The notes: a model not told the origin generated them from the sequence alone. A stretch of DNA of 64,000 nt from Sulfurisphaera tokodaii str. 7 (GCF_000011205.1 NC_003106.2:2630757-2694756), one strand, 5' to 3'; counted from the stretch's first letter, positions 1 through 11,003 are shown. Made by a program: numbers and translations.

Positions 1-84
1 ACGTATTAATTTATTAACTTTACTATGGTCTCTATTAAAGTTCTATTAATATTACATTACTTATTATTCTAGAATGGGGTTCTA

Positions 85-813
85 TTATAGTGGTCTAGTG
101 TCAGTATTTACAGATACCCATAACCTTTTCCAATATTCGATAAATCCAATCTTTTTATAAACATGGATTGCTGGAGTATTATCCTCCCTAACGTAGAGGG
201 ATGCAATCTTACCTCTTTTAACTATATCTTCAGTAAGTTGAGATACTACTGAAGATGCAAAGCCTCTATTCCTAAACTCTTCTCTGGTTAAAACTCCTCC
301 TATAATGCCTACGTCCCTAGTTTCAATCCAGGTGTAAGCGGCTGAGACCAATCTGTTACCCAGAAATAAACCGTAAACCGTTGTTTTATTATTCCTTAAC
401 ATTTGTACTATGAGATTTCCTCTATCTTTTCCATAAAACTCAATTATCTTATCAGAATCTTCAACTGTAAGTCTCCTTACATCTTCTCTTCTAAACACAT
501 TGGGAGAATTACAAATCATCAAGAGTTCTGGATATATCCTCATGTTAGAGAAGTTTAGCAGATATTTCCACCTGGGTTCTATGAATAATACGAATTTATC
601 CTCTTTTATTAATGAAAGTAATTTAGTCACTGTAGCTTCATTTTCTGCATAAAGTATTATCGTAGGAGGGTTAAACTTTGTGTAAATCATTAAATAACCT
701 TCATTTACCGTTCTAAACTCCGTAAATTCATAATCAATTTCCGAATCGTAAATCTCAAAAGCAAATTTTATTGGGTCCTTTAAGAACAACTTCCTTAGTT
801 GATTATCTACCAT
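85..813 (-). CDS. GNAT-family N-acetyltransferase
   Basis: A 242-residue protein whose C-terminal half (about residues 115-235) is a GNAT acyl-CoA transferase domain. The acetyl-CoA pyrophosphate loop is visible as R-N-R-G-F-A-S (about 181-187), after a beta strand reading VGIIGGVLTREEF. The late part YVREDNTPAIHVYKKIGF is the usual strand-helix with the N-x-x-A-x-x-x-Y-x-x-x-G-F signature. The N-terminal ~110 residues are less conserved and may be a second, degenerate GNAT-like lobe. The substrate cannot be told. It is monocistronic on the minus strand, and I see no strong TATA box upstream. Confidence 0.85.
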   Translation of the reverse strand: MVDNQLRKLFLKDPIKFAFEIYDSEIDYEFTEFRTVNEGYLMIYTKFNPPTIILYAENEATVTKLLSLIKEDKFVLFIEPRWKYLLNFSNMRIYPELLMICNSPNVFRREDVRRLTVEDSDKIIEFYGKDRGNLIVQMLRNNKTTVYGLFLGNRLVSAAYTWIETRDVGIIGGVLTREEFRNRGFASSVVSQLTEDIVKRGKIASLYVREDNTPAIHVYKKIGFIEYWKRLWVSVNTDTRPL

Positions 814-870
814 AAGAACTTGTTTAGCCTTGACTAAAAAAGCGTTTTGTCCTAATTCTTAGTATAGCAT

Positions 871-1047
871 TTATATGAAAATCGTTACATTTTTACGTTA
901 CGTTAAACAAATGTAAGAAATATTGTACTATTAACTGAAAAATTCTTTGTGATAAACTAAATAAAGTAAGGAAGTAAATTCAAAGTATTTATTAGTTCAT
1001 GAAAAAATATTATAATTTTTTATGGTAAGGGAATTTCCTTAAACTAC
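871..1047 (-). repeat. Dispersed ~170-bp repeat, copy A
   Basis: Nearly identical, in inverted orientation, to 3826-4003, and a more distant relative of 15790-15945 and 25486-25650. One end reads GGGAATTTCCTTAAACTAC and the other has AAAATCGTTACATTTTTACG. No ORF inside. The right edge falls exactly where an ABC-transporter relic is cut off, which supports this being an inserted element rather than a shared promoter. Confidence 0.7.
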
Positions 1048-1051
1048 TAAT

Positions 1052-1154
1052 CAAGATTTGCAGTGTATTCATCTGATATGATAAGTTTAGGTTTAGTGAC
1101 TAACGCCCTAGCAATAGCTACCCTTTACTGTTGTCCTCCAGATATTTGCGTAGG
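1052..1154 (-). pseudogene. ABC transporter ATPase remnant
   Basis: Minus-strand translation gives the ABC signature ISGGQQ, an in-frame stop, RVAIARALVTKPK, and then the Walker B/D-loop stretch LIISDEYTANLD. These are the hallmark motifs of an ABC transporter nucleotide-binding subunit, but only about 34 codons survive. The stop sits just after the signature motif, and the reading frame ends at the border of the dispersed repeat at 871-1047. Clearly a dead fragment; the transported substrate is unknowable. Confidence 0.75.
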
Positions 1155-1168
1155 TCTCTTAAATTATT

Positions 1169-1228
1169 GGAGTAGTAGTGGCGGTTGTAATAATCGATGT
1201 AGTACTGTTTGTTTTGAAAAGGAAATAA
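1169..1228 (+). pseudogene. C-terminal membrane anchor remnant of a surface protein
   Basis: An open stretch ends in VVAVVIIDVVLFVLKRK and a stop at 1226-1228. This is the single C-terminal membrane helix plus basic tail found at the end of the three large secreted proteins of this window (4349-7537, 18307-20415, 23153-25369). No N-terminal part is present upstream, so it looks like the tail of a deleted thermopsin-like or other surface gene. Confidence 0.5.
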
Positions 1229-1758
1229 TTTTTTAGGGTAACTAACCACAAGCACACCTATTAAAGCGAGGTTAAAGATCACACTACTGACACTTATGTA
1301 GCCCTTCCTTAACTTGAAGTGCTTTCAGCAAAGATTAGGACAAAGGTGCTGGTTAATTATTCTCCCTTGAACTAGTGTGGGATTAAATGAACGTGAGAAG
1401 TCTTGTTTAATTGTAGAGTTTGAAAATTTGTTTCAAATTAGCATAATTATTTCTTATTATGTTTCTTCATAATTTAATGTATAATTATATGATTATGAGT
1501 ATGATAATTTTTAAATTTTCGCTCACTCTTCATGATTTATTGAGTTTAATTCAAAATATTCAATAATTTACGTTTTTATGAATAATTATCTTTATACTGA
1601 AATATAGGTTTATCCAATTATTTGCATCTTGGACATCGTCTCGTGACCGTAAATTTCTGATTTAACGAATTCTACAAGGTCCTACACTAACTAAAGAAAC
1701 TCAAACCTCAAAAAGCTTCATAGCCACTAGATATTTATATGTATTAAGAATACAACAC

Positions 1759-2292
1759 TCAAATTTCATTTAATTTTTTCTTTATCTTCTCTAAAAGTTC
1801 TCTTTCTTCATCTCCTAATTTCATTGAACTTATTATTTCAACTTCAGCCCTCACTAACTCCTTTATTGATATTATCGCATCATTTCGACTATGAAAGGGG
1901 CTTATATCCTCATCTAAACCATTATATGCATACCTATGAATTCCTAGCATTGCAGTTGTTAAAGTAACTAACCCCTTAAACCCAAGGTCTTCAAGATCTC
2001 TAGAAATTCCCATTAAACCAGTAGTAGGTGCAGAATATCCTATCCTTAAATACCATTTAACATCATCTTCCTTCCCCTCCTTCTTCTTCTTTTCCACAAT
2101 TTTGTTAAAATTTGCAACAACGAGTGAGCTTAAAAGAGCCTTCCATGAAAGAAAGAGCTTACTCGCAGAATTCCTACTATAACCAGCCTTAAGCATCTCA
2201 ACACTTAAATAGAGCTCTTGCAAGGATTCAAGTAACCTTAACCTAGAATACTTCTCTGGCTCTCTGATAAATTTAGGTAACTGTGACTCCAT
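1759..2292 (-). CDS. PaREP1/HEPN-like helical protein
   Basis: A 177-residue soluble, helix-rich protein. The stretch SASKLFLSWKALLSSLVVANF (about 42-62) and the general layout resemble the PaREP1 family of crenarchaeal HEPN-like proteins, many of which are partners of small nucleotidyltransferases or toxins. I see no clear R-x4-6-H RNase motif. A TATA-like stretch ACTTAAATAAG lies about 25-35 bp before the ATG (plus-strand 2310-2325). It lies between the inverted repeat copies A and B. The family assignment is moderate. Confidence 0.6.
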   Translation of the reverse strand: MESQLPKFIREPEKYSRLRLLESLQELYLSVEMLKAGYSRNSASKLFLSWKALLSSLVVANFNKIVEKKKKEGKEDDVKWYLRIGYSAPTTGLMGISRDLEDLGFKGLVTLTTAMLGIHRYAYNGLDEDISPFHSRNDAIISIKELVRAEVEIISSMKLGDEERELLEKIKKKLNEI

Positions 2293-2459
2293 AATATAAC
2301 CTCTTTGTAAACTTATTTAAGTATTTAGATTAACATACTACTAATAAGCTTTGTTATAACTTCATAAAGGATACAAGTACGATTTTAATAACTAATAGCA
2401 TTTTACTTCTTTTTCCTTCTCTTAAACAGTTTCTTAATCCCACCCAAAGATTAATAAAT

Positions 2460-2640
2460 ATTTTTTATCACCCTTGATATTCTCCTGGCTCACAACCTTA
2501 AGCCAAGAGCACTAAAGAGTCTTTAAGATCACAAAACTCCTGTTCCTAACCTAAGTAAGAAAAAGGAACCTTTCTCCAAATCTAGTGTTTTTAACTCCCT
2601 AATCACTACCCCAATATCCCAACGGTTTTCTCATGTTGCT
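2460..2640 (-). pseudogene. Possible transposase C-terminus remnant
   Basis: Minus-strand translation around 2540-2625 reads RWDIGVVIRELKTLDLEKG, resembling the R-W-x-I-E-x-x-x-R-x-L-K block near the end of many DDE transposases. Frames are broken on both sides. Otherwise 2293-2903 holds no gene. Low confidence because the match is short. Confidence 0.3.
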
Positions 2641-2903
2641 ATTATATCTTCTATATATCATTCATATTGATTAAGAAGAAATCTCCCCCAATAATCGTCT
2701 CCTATGAAGATACTTGAATTTAGTAAACCTAGAAGTATACTGTAAACTAGAATGAGTGTTAAACCATCTTGTTCATGAATCCTAGAATGATATAACATTA
2801 ATTATTTAATTACTTATTCCAATCAACAATAGAAATAAACCTAATAATAACTAGGATTTACAACCTAAAAGTTTTATAAAATATAAGAAATAAACCATTT
2901 TGC

Positions 2904-3731
2904 ATGTTAAGAATTAGCTTTTATATGTTGATTTCAGGAGTATTAGCCATTTTTATACCAATAACGTCTATGATATCTGTTTATATGATTAATTCCTCTA
3001 ATGTTAAGCAAGATTTATATGATATAAATCTCATTGATCTTTTCATAGATGTAATCTCCATCATTTTCTTTTCATTGATTCTATCAATTACAATAATCGG
3101 TGGAATTATTGGAATAATAAATAAGGTGGTAAATATTATTGTTTTATATTACTACTTAACTTCACTTCACAGTATTACAACCCTTAATTCATTTTTATTT
3201 TATTTTAATATACTGTCAGCAATATTAGATTTAGTGGCTCTTATCATAATTTTTATTAAGATCCTTAATATAAATAAAGAAGCAAGTATTATAGGGTTTA
3301 TCGGAGTAATATTTTACTCGATTGGACACTCACTATTTATTTTAATTCCTTATCTTAATAATACCCACATTATCAAGATTAGTCCCGAGTTATCAGATAT
3401 TATAGGAATTTCAGTCAATTTAGGAACTATTTGGGAAATACTTTTAGGAATAGGGCTTATATTAGCTATAAATATAGCTGACAGCATATTCTTTAAAGAT
3501 ACTGGGGAAGCTAAAATAAGATTCATTTCTCAGACTAAAGGATATATAAGGACTCTCATCTTAAACGATAGGCAAGCTATATCCTATATTCCCCGTTATG
3601 TTAACATAGGCATTAACTCCATAGATGCTGAGTTTCCCAGATCTAAATATAAAGGAGGCATTATAACAATTCTTTTAGATAATGGTTTTTCGATAACTAT
3701 TAGGCCAAAAATTTATTCCAATAAACCATAA
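2904..3731 (+). CDS. DUF973-like membrane protein
   Basis: A 275-residue protein with about five hydrophobic helices in residues 1-200 and a soluble beta-rich tail (about 205-275) ending GGIITILLDNGFSITIRP. This helix-then-beta layout is typical of the Sulfolobales DUF973 family, whose function is unknown. The start is supported by a TATA box (GTTTTATAAAATA, about 2872-2884) some 25 bp before ATG, giving a leaderless transcript. The gene lies between inverted repeat copies A and B. Confidence 0.65.
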   Translation: MLRISFYMLISGVLAIFIPITSMISVYMINSSNVKQDLYDINLIDLFIDVISIIFFSLILSITIIGGIIGIINKVVNIIVLYYYLTSLHSITTLNSFLFYFNILSAILDLVALIIIFIKILNINKEASIIGFIGVIFYSIGHSLFILIPYLNNTHIIKISPELSDIIGISVNLGTIWEILLGIGLILAINIADSIFFKDTGEAKIRFISQTKGYIRTLILNDRQAISYIPRYVNIGINSIDAEFPRSKYKGGIITILLDNGFSITIRPKIYSNKP

Positions 3732-3825
3732 AATATTCTTTCTTCAGATTTTATAGCATCTATTTTCTTGAAATAAGAACACTACATCCCTAATCTCTAA
3801 CTTTTTTAACACCTTGATTTTCTTG

Positions 3826-4003
3826 TAGTAGTTTAAGGAAATTCCCTCACCATAAAAAATTATAATATTTGCTCATTAACTAATAAATATTTTGAATTTA
3901 CTTCCTTACTTTATTTCGTTAATCACAAGGAATTTTCAGTTAATAAGACAATATATCTTACATTTGTTTAACGTAACTTAAAAATGTAAAGATTTTCCTA
4001 TAA
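3826..4003 (+). repeat. Dispersed ~170-bp repeat, copy B
   Basis: Inverted partner of 871-1047; the two match along their whole length with scattered substitutions. It begins TAGTAGTTTAAGGAAATTCC and runs to AAAGATTTTCC. The gap 3732-4348 otherwise holds no gene that I can see. Confidence 0.7.
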
Positions 4004-4348
4004 GTGCTATTCTTGCTTTGTTCTGGGAATTATACTCTAATGAGTTTTCTCTTTTCTTTAACCGCATTTAGTAAAATCGTCATAGTTGTGTTTTATATAA
4101 TACGTTTAGATTCTCAATTCACTAATATATAGAAATAACTTAATTTTAGAAGTTTCTTACTTGTACTATTAGTTAATAGAGTTTAGATCTTCAATAAAAA
4201 AGACGTTAAGTTAACGTACTCAATATGTTGGAATATAATTAAGATAATTTATAGGTGGTGATCAAATATTTCATGGACTACTATTTTATTTTTAAACGAA
4301 AGATTAGGCCTCGAAATCTCTCATTTATGTCTTATAAAAAAGAAGATT

Positions 4349-7300
4349 CTAACGTTTTTTCATCAAAACTACTGCAATTGCTACAGCAGCGGCTATTACA
4401 ACAGCTATGGTAATTAAGACCGGATAGTTAGGAGTTTCTACTAATTTCTCATATATCGGACCGTTAACAGTTATTACTGTTCTTGGTGAGACATTATATG
4501 TCCCTATGTATTCACCCACGAGATAGAACGGAACTGATGCGTTAAGAGTGATTCTCGTTTCTTTATTGTACCAATTTGACGCTCCGTTAACTGTAACTAG
4601 GAATTGCTTAACTGTCTTTATTGTAATATTTGTTGGATTTTCAACGGTCACTGACTTAGGTGATATATTTGTTATTACACATCTTTCCTCATTGTTAATA
4701 TAGTAAGTATAGTTTATTATATCTATTTTAGTTCCTTCATTTATCCATGAGGAGTTGAGGATAGTCTCAGTCCCATTAATCAAAGCCTTAACCGGAATTT
4801 TGGATGAGACTGATACATAGAACTGTAATACCGCATATATTGTAACGTTATAAGGTTTATTTAATATAAGCATTGCTGAAGGTGATATTTGAGTAATTAC
4901 GTATCTTGACTCTGACGAGGGATAGTAAGTGATATTTAGAATCTCTATTTTTATCCCCTTGTTATACCATCCTGTTGTTAATGTAGTATTTGTTCCGTTG
5001 ATTATAGCATGAACTGGAATAGGAGATGATAGCTTTAAGTAGAACTGTTCTAATGTCGAGACTTTTATAGTTAACGGGCTTTCTACTGTCACTTCTTTAG
5101 GTGTAATGTTCGTAATTACATATCTGGTAAATGGGTTGGGATAATAAGTGATGTTTTCTACACGTATAACCGAACCAACATTATACCACCCTGTTGTTAA
5201 TGTAGTATTTGTTCCATTAATTACAGCATAGACTGGGATAGGTGATGAAACTATAACTGGGAATTGTTTAACTGTTGAAATTATGACATTTATTGATGAG
5301 TTTACCGTAAAGGAAGATGAGGGTGATATTGACACTATTACGCATCTCTCATCAGAGGTCGGATAATATGTTATATTGAGCACTTCGACTGTAGTTCCCT
5401 CATCATACCATCCTGTTGTTAATGTAGTATTTGTTCCGTTGATTATAGCATGAACTGGAATAGGTGATAATACTGTGATATGGTATTGGTTATAATAATA
5501 AATGGTAATTGTAGAGGGTACTGTCACTGTACCAGAATAAGAGTAGGCTATCCATCGTTCTTGTGAACTAGAACTTGGGAGAGTTTGAGAATATACGTAA
5601 GTGGAGTCATAATCTACCCAAACAGTATTTGGTGCAGTAATTGTTTGCGGTAATCCGAAGTAATAATATGTAACTTGTGGAGGGCTGTAACCAACTCCAC
5701 CTTGTACTTTATACTCAAAATTAACCATTAGTTGTTCGTAGTAAACAAAGAATATTGTTAACGTACTGTTTATTACACCTTCAGTTTGATTATCTGTAGC
5801 CCATCTAATTCCATTATTACCGTAAATTATCTGCTGGATTGTGTAAATAGTCCCCGCGGGTAATTTAAGGGAAGTTATAGGAGTAAGGTATATTGTTGTT
5901 ATTGTCTGATTGGGGAATTCTAAGGTTATTTGAGGAGATTGAGGTAAAGGTTGACCTATTACGTTATACTCAAAAATTACAAAATAATATCTTGGAATAA
6001 TAGTCAGTGTAATATTTACAATCTTATAAAAACCTGGAAACAGTGAGGCATTAATTATAATTGGGTAAGTGCCCGGTGGTATTTGACTAGCATATATTGT
6101 TAATATATCTGTCCCCTGGCCATTAACATATATTGGATTTTCAATATTATACGTTACACCAGTGGGAGTAAGGATGTTAATTTTTACATCACCGTACGCA
6201 TTTATTGTAATATCTATTAAGGCAGAGGAATTGGGATGTAAGCGTATTGAAGTATTCGATACGATAATGTTGAACTGTGTAACATCAGTAGTATAACTCC
6301 CAACTGTCCTCAAAACGTTTGCTTCTCCAATAAGCTGACCATTAGAATTGTATACTAGAATTGCATAGTTTGTTGGTTCTAAAGCTAAAATTGCCTCACC
6401 ACCATTAAATGGAATTTTGAACTGCGTATATGATGGTGAATAGGTATAAGTCATATTATAGACTAAAATGTAACCACTACTTATCCCGGTGTCTACAGTC
6501 AAGTTTAATATGTTGTTCTGTTCCCACAGTACTCCGAGACTTCCGGTACCAGTAGTTATATGACTTACCAGTGTACCGTTAAATGGCATGTCTGTATAAG
6601 TTACTACTACGTTTTGAACAGTCTCTGCAGTATCTGATCCGAAATTATATGCGTTTTCTACAGTTTGAAAGTTATGACCATTCCAGTATTCAAGATTCAT
6701 GTATATATTTGCTGAGTAAACATAGGCGTTAAGTCCTCCATATGCTCCTCCTAAAACCAGTTCTGCATCGTAAAATGTTCCCCATCCGGTATATTCGTTA
6801 CCATTAATCATGAATTTTACATTACTTGCACCTTCAACGTTTGTAACTACTACAGTATCATATTTCACCCAGCCATAACCATCATTATACCAGAAGTTGA
6901 TCACCGGTTGGCCTAAACTATTTACTGATACATTTACTAACACTAAAATCGTAGTAGGGAGTGTTACTGTTACAAAACTTCCTGGATAATTATTAGCCCA
7001 ATCGTAATAATACTCAACTGCATGAGAACCATAATAAACAATACCTATTTGTCCGTTACCCGATAGACCGCTGGCGTTAGCATATATTTGCGTATAATTC
7101 CATATGTTATCTAAAAATGCAACTTCGTTATTTGCTGTATCAAACCTCACTATATTCTGAACCCACAGGGAATAAGTTATTCCATTGTGATTATAAGTGA
7201 GGACAGCATTAAGCTGGAAGCTGACACAGTTATTAACTAATTGAGTACCGTTAAATGTTTGTGCTGACAAATCTATAATGTTAATATAACCTAAGAACTG

Positions 7301-7537
7301 TGTAGTAGTTAGCACATACGGACCGTTCGGACCTATACCGTAATCAGCTATTCCCATGGGTGCTGGTTCTGACGAATAAAATGCATTTATATTTACATAG
7401 CCATAGTTATTAGTGACGTTCCTAAAGTATTTACCAACAACTGGTATTGAGGCAGTTCCTATTTGATGTGTTGTATACAGAGGTGTTGTACAAGTCAATA
7501 GTGAAATGAGCAAAAAGATTACAAGAAGTTTCTCCAT
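4349..7537 (-). CDS. Thermopsin-family secreted acid protease with repeat stalk
   Basis: A 1062-residue extracellular protein. Residues 1-20 form a signal peptide. The next ~330 residues match thermopsin (peptidase family A5), including SSEPAPMGIADYGIGPNGP and YSLWVQNIVRFDTANNEVAFLDNIW. After a middle region come four ~58-residue repeats built on IPVHAIINGTNTTLTTGWY...NITYYP...RYVITNISP, then a single C-terminal helix and the basic tail LMKKR. It is therefore a protease held on the membrane by a long N-glycosylation-rich stalk. I chose the ATG at 7537, not the longer frame starting at 7597, because the TATA box is 25 bp upstream of it and would lie inside the longer gene. Thermopsins act at acid pH outside the cell; the stalk is an inference. 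Confidence 0.88.
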   Translation of the reverse strand: MEKLLVIFLLISLLTCTTPLYTTHQIGTASIPVVGKYFRNVTNNYGYVNINAFYSSEPAPMGIADYGIGPNGPYVLTTTQFLGYINIIDLSAQTFNGTQLVNNCVSFQLNAVLTYNHNGITYSLWVQNIVRFDTANNEVAFLDNIWNYTQIYANASGLSGNGQIGIVYYGSHAVEYYYDWANNYPGSFVTVTLPTTILVLVNVSVNSLGQPVINFWYNDGYGWVKYDTVVVTNVEGASNVKFMINGNEYTGWGTFYDAELVLGGAYGGLNAYVYSANIYMNLEYWNGHNFQTVENAYNFGSDTAETVQNVVVTYTDMPFNGTLVSHITTGTGSLGVLWEQNNILNLTVDTGISSGYILVYNMTYTYSPSYTQFKIPFNGGEAILALEPTNYAILVYNSNGQLIGEANVLRTVGSYTTDVTQFNIIVSNTSIRLHPNSSALIDITINAYGDVKINILTPTGVTYNIENPIYVNGQGTDILTIYASQIPPGTYPIIINASLFPGFYKIVNITLTIIPRYYFVIFEYNVIGQPLPQSPQITLEFPNQTITTIYLTPITSLKLPAGTIYTIQQIIYGNNGIRWATDNQTEGVINSTLTIFFVYYEQLMVNFEYKVQGGVGYSPPQVTYYYFGLPQTITAPNTVWVDYDSTYVYSQTLPSSSSQERWIAYSYSGTVTVPSTITIYYYNQYHITVLSPIPVHAIINGTNTTLTTGWYDEGTTVEVLNITYYPTSDERCVIVSISPSSSFTVNSSINVIISTVKQFPVIVSSPIPVYAVINGTNTTLTTGWYNVGSVIRVENITYYPNPFTRYVITNITPKEVTVESPLTIKVSTLEQFYLKLSSPIPVHAIINGTNTTLTTGWYNKGIKIEILNITYYPSSESRYVITQISPSAMLILNKPYNVTIYAVLQFYVSVSSKIPVKALINGTETILNSSWINEGTKIDIINYTYYINNEERCVITNISPKSVTVENPTNITIKTVKQFLVTVNGASNWYNKETRITLNASVPFYLVGEYIGTYNVSPRTVITVNGPIYEKLVETPNYPVLITIAVVIAAAVAIAVVLMKKR

Positions 7538-7554
7538 AAGAATACTTATTAAAG

Positions 7555-7569
7555 TGTGTATATAAAACT
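7555..7569 (-). promoter_or_regulatory. TATA box of the thermopsin gene
   Basis: Minus strand reads AAGTTTTATATACAC, centred about 25 bp before the ATG at 7537, the normal distance for a leaderless Sulfolobales transcript. This decides the start codon. The rest of 7538-7965 holds no gene. Confidence 0.7.
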
Positions 7570-7965
7570 TTTGCAAACCTATAGTGTCGTATGACAAGGA
7601 TTTAGTATGAATATAACTAGCTAAGTCAATATAGTATTATCTGTCTCTTGCCTGTTTTACTTTTTCTGTAGATCGAAGCCCAGCTTTTTATCTTCCTTAT
7701 TTTTTGACTTTTAGTCTCATAAGATCAGTCTAGTAAGACTAATTTGTAAAGATTTTTATGCCCAATAATTAGTTTATGTAAAAAATATACGGGAATGAAC
7801 TCACCTAGATAGATTGCCTTTAGTAAAACTTTAGAGGAAAAACCTCTGAAAAAGAGTTTATAGAATCCTTTAGATAATATTTAAATGACTGTGAGAGAAT
7901 CACATAGAGATAAAGAACGGTAAATCCTACGTAAATTATTTAAATTTTAAAACTATAATATTATT

Positions 7966-8577
7966 GTGGATAGGAAAGAGAAGATTGGTTTAATACTTCT
8001 AGTCCTTGCTAACCTATTTCAAATTATAGGACAGTTTTATGGTTCACTTTATGTGAGTGTTATTTACGGCTATGAAGGGTTTGGCGGTGTTCTTTACCCG
8101 TCGTTGCTAACAGCCAAGCAAATATTCTCAACAGTAGATATATCACTCATCCCCCTTTTCATCTCCGCATATCTCCTTATAGCCGGTTTTGTTTATACCA
8201 GACAAGCTAATATAGATGTAGATATAGGGGTTATTGGAGGAGTAATCTTACTTGCGATCTTCCTCCTCCTCGTTATTGTAGCCCCCTTGAGAATAATAGT
8301 ATCTCCTTTTACCGTCAGACTAGGGCCATTAACCATTAGTAATAACTCCGGGACATACCTAAACTTAATATCGGCAATGTTTACAGCCTATGCAATTGGT
8401 GTAGTTCTCATTGGTATAGATTACTTCAGACTTGGTAAAAGATATAAAAGTACGTTAATAAAAACCGGTGGAATTATAACGGGCTTAGCGATTTTAGAAC
8501 CACTAAGCCCTATCTTCTTGTCCCTAGCAGGTATAATTAATATTTTAGGGCTAACCCTAAAGATATTAAGACACTAA
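7966..8577 (+). CDS. Multi-pass membrane protein of unknown function
   Basis: 203 residues with about six hydrophobic segments and short loops; a basic FRLGKRYKS loop lies before the last two helices. The start codon is GTG at 7966; a TATA-like ATTTAAATTTT lies about 24 bp upstream. I do not recognise a named family. It faces the same way as the secreted protein at 8682, so the two may be co-expressed. Confidence 0.6.
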   Translation: MDRKEKIGLILLVLANLFQIIGQFYGSLYVSVIYGYEGFGGVLYPSLLTAKQIFSTVDISLIPLFISAYLLIAGFVYTRQANIDVDIGVIGGVILLAIFLLLVIVAPLRIIVSPFTVRLGPLTISNNSGTYLNLISAMFTAYAIGVVLIGIDYFRLGKRYKSTLIKTGGIITGLAILEPLSPIFLSLAGIINILGLTLKILRH

Positions 8578-8681
8578 ATAATATTTTTATACTTGGTTTT
8601 TGAATTTAATTTTCTAGTATATCAGCACTGCTTACTAATCGAGATATTAAAAAATCGATTAGTATAACTAAAATTTTCTTT

Positions 8682-9557
8682 ATGAATAAGTTTTTAGGTT
8701 TAACCATCCAAGAATTAATCATGATAAAGAAGATAGTTATCGTAAGTACAATTCTTATATTAATTATAGTAGTATCATTTTTTGCATTTTATTACTACAC
8801 TAAGGTTAAACCAAATTTCCAAACCTCTAGCATCGACTTAAAACCTCCAATCTCTATCTCCCTAGTAGAAAACTATTTTAAGATAACTTACAATTCATCC
8901 CTTAAACTATTCTCTGAGTGCCCATTCTCAGATACGTATTATATAGAAAGCGATAATTTGCTTGCCGTAATTGCGTTAAAGTACTTAAACAACTCCCTAT
9001 GGAAAATAGTTTGGCAAAATATTGAAAGGAACATCACTATATCCCCATATCTAGCCTTAATGAATGTGCATAACTTTACCTGGAAGTTCAACACCCCTAT
9101 AACTGTCCATATTTATGGTCCTATCTATACCATAGAGTTCAACGGCTCATCCTATTTATCGTGGTACGAATATGCGGATACCTCATTCCTCTATGCTATA
9201 TATGAAGCTGAGAACGGAAATATAAGTATAGCTGAGAAAGTGTTCGCCACAACAATTAATAACTTTTGGAACGGTTCAGGATTTATTGATGCAGCTTTTA
9301 ACGGCGGTACGTTTGATTCATATAAATTAGCTTTAGCAATAATAGCCTGGAAATATATAGCACATTATAATGAAACTTTTGCATTACAATACCTTCCGAT
9401 AATAAAGCAGATATATAACATTTCATCACATCTCCAATCCAGTATAGGAGGATTCTTCACTAACTACGTTATCCGTGAAGGTCACGTAATAGCTGAAGGT
9501 AATGTAAATACAGAAACTACATCACTCTTTGTAATAGCGTTCTTAATGCAACCTTGA
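8682..9557 (+). CDS. Membrane-anchored extracellular protein, unknown function
   Basis: 291 residues. A single strong N-terminal signal anchor (IVIVSTILILIIVVSFFAFYYY) is followed by an extracellular part with many N-x-S/T sites. The helical second half (ALAIIAWKYIAHYNETFALQYLPIIKQIY and a final GNVNTETTSLFVIAFL) looks like an alpha/alpha toroid such as those of glycan-acting enzymes, but no catalytic motif is certain. A second possible start, ATG at 8721, would place the anchor right at the N-terminus and may be the true one. Confidence 0.55.
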   Translation: MNKFLGLTIQELIMIKKIVIVSTILILIIVVSFFAFYYYTKVKPNFQTSSIDLKPPISISLVENYFKITYNSSLKLFSECPFSDTYYIESDNLLAVIALKYLNNSLWKIVWQNIERNITISPYLALMNVHNFTWKFNTPITVHIYGPIYTIEFNGSSYLSWYEYADTSFLYAIYEAENGNISIAEKVFATTINNFWNGSGFIDAAFNGGTFDSYKLALAIIAWKYIAHYNETFALQYLPIIKQIYNISSHLQSSIGGFFTNYVIREGHVIAEGNVNTETTSLFVIAFLMQP

Positions 9558-9665
9558 TTATTATCGAGAACCTTAACAGGAGAGTAAAGTAAAAAGAAAT
9601 AAACACAGTTAAGCTAACGAGTTTATTAGGATTTTAAAAAGAGAAGGGAAAAAATGAATTAGAAC

Positions 9666-11003
9666 TTAGACCTTTTGTACCTCTTCTACTAATTTAGTCC
9701 CTAGAGTTTCAGGCCCTAAATACTGGCCTATTCCTACAAGAACTGCTCCTATCATTAATAATACAGCAGTAGAGAACCAAATATTAGTTGGTGTATCTAT
9801 CGCCTTAAACAAATAGTTATGCATTAAAGGTACATATACGCTGAACCATCCTCCTATGAATATACCAGAAGAATAACCGAATCCCACACCAGAAGACCTC
9901 ATAGAAGCCTTAAATCTTTCTGAAAGGTAAATTGGTATAATACCCCAAGGTCCTTGAGTTATTATCCCTATAATAATTGAAGCAATACTAGCAAATACGT
10001 AGTTCCCTATTGAGGCGGAATGAAACAGCAAGTAATAAACTGGAATTGATATTATGAAAGTGGCTATTGCCCACATAATAGTAAGTCTTCTCCTCCCTAT
10101 ATATTGCGATAACGCACCAAATATTACTGCACCAGCAAAAGCGGCATAAGTACCATAATAATACACCTGTTCCGCGGTTCCAATAGAAAACACTGAAGGC
10201 TTATCTTCTAAAATTGCTGGAACAAATGCAAATAGAGAATACGCAAAGAAAAACATACCAGTCATGTATAACATGACTTGGAAGAAATCCCTCCTATAAG
10301 GTTTTCTGAACAGATCTAAAAACGGTGTTTTCCTAATTAGATTCTTCTTTTTAACATCTTCAAAAACCGGGGTTTCACTCATGGTTAATCTAACAGCTAA
10401 TGCTATTACAGCTGGTGCTAAAGCAGTTAGGAATACATACCTCCAGGCGAAACTTTCAACACCACTAACACCGTAAATTCCAATAAAAGCAGCTTCCACT
10501 AACGCTGCTAACCCAGCACCAAATGAAAATCCTCCTTGAACAATCCCGCTCACCAATCCCCTCCATTTATATGGAGTCCACTCCATAGCAAAAGGATGCC
10601 CAGCAGCATATTCGCCACCAGCAAATATTCCTACTATTATTCTAACTAAAACAAAGAGAATGAACGATAATATACCTACTTGTGCATAAGTTGGTAATGC
10701 AGAAGTTAAAGCACTTGCCAACCCTAAACCTAAAACCGTAATTATTAGATCAGCCCTCCTACCTATCCTATCTCCTAAGTTACCAAAAATTGCAGAACCT
10801 AAAGGCCTAAATATTATAGTGAGAGAATAGGAAAGTATTATATTGAATGTAGCTAATAATGCTGATTCCGGAGGTAATAAAACTTTAGCCAATATGGGTG
10901 CTATACTTAATATCATTGTTAAATCGTAAGAATCTAGTAGAAATCCTACGAATTGTGACACTATTGCCTTTGTGGTGTTTGAGGTAAATCTCTCAGGCTC
11001 CAT
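9666..11003 (-). CDS. MFS transporter, metabolite:H+ symporter type
   Basis: 445 residues with 12 predicted helices. The major-facilitator signature between helices 2 and 3 is visible as [13 protein letters not shown] (about 74-86) and is mirrored in the second half by [12 protein letters not shown]. The N-terminal [19 protein letters not shown] helix with its Y-D-L is typical of the metabolite:H+ symporter group of sugar and carboxylate carriers. I chose the ATG at 11003 over the TTG one codon earlier. A TATA-like ATTTAAATATAA lies upstream. It stands alone on the minus strand; the substrate is not known. Confidence 0.85.
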   Translation of the reverse strand: MEPERFTSNTTKAIVSQFVGFLLDSYDLTMILSIAPILAKVLLPPESALLATFNIILSYSLTIIFRPLGSAIFGNLGDRIGRRADLIITVLGLGLASALTSALPTYAQVGILSFILFVLVRIIVGIFAGGEYAAGHPFAMEWTPYKWRGLVSGIVQGGFSFGAGLAALVEAAFIGIYGVSGVESFAWRYVFLTALAPAVIALAVRLTMSETPVFEDVKKKNLIRKTPFLDLFRKPYRRDFFQVMLYMTGMFFFAYSLFAFVPAILEDKPSVFSIGTAEQVYYYGTYAAFAGAVIFGALSQYIGRRRLTIMWAIATFIISIPVYYLLFHSASIGNYVFASIASIIIGIITQGPWGIIPIYLSERFKASMRSSGVGFGYSSGIFIGGWFSVYVPLMHNYLFKAIDTPTNIWFSTAVLLMIGAVLVGIGQYLGPETLGTKLVEEVQKV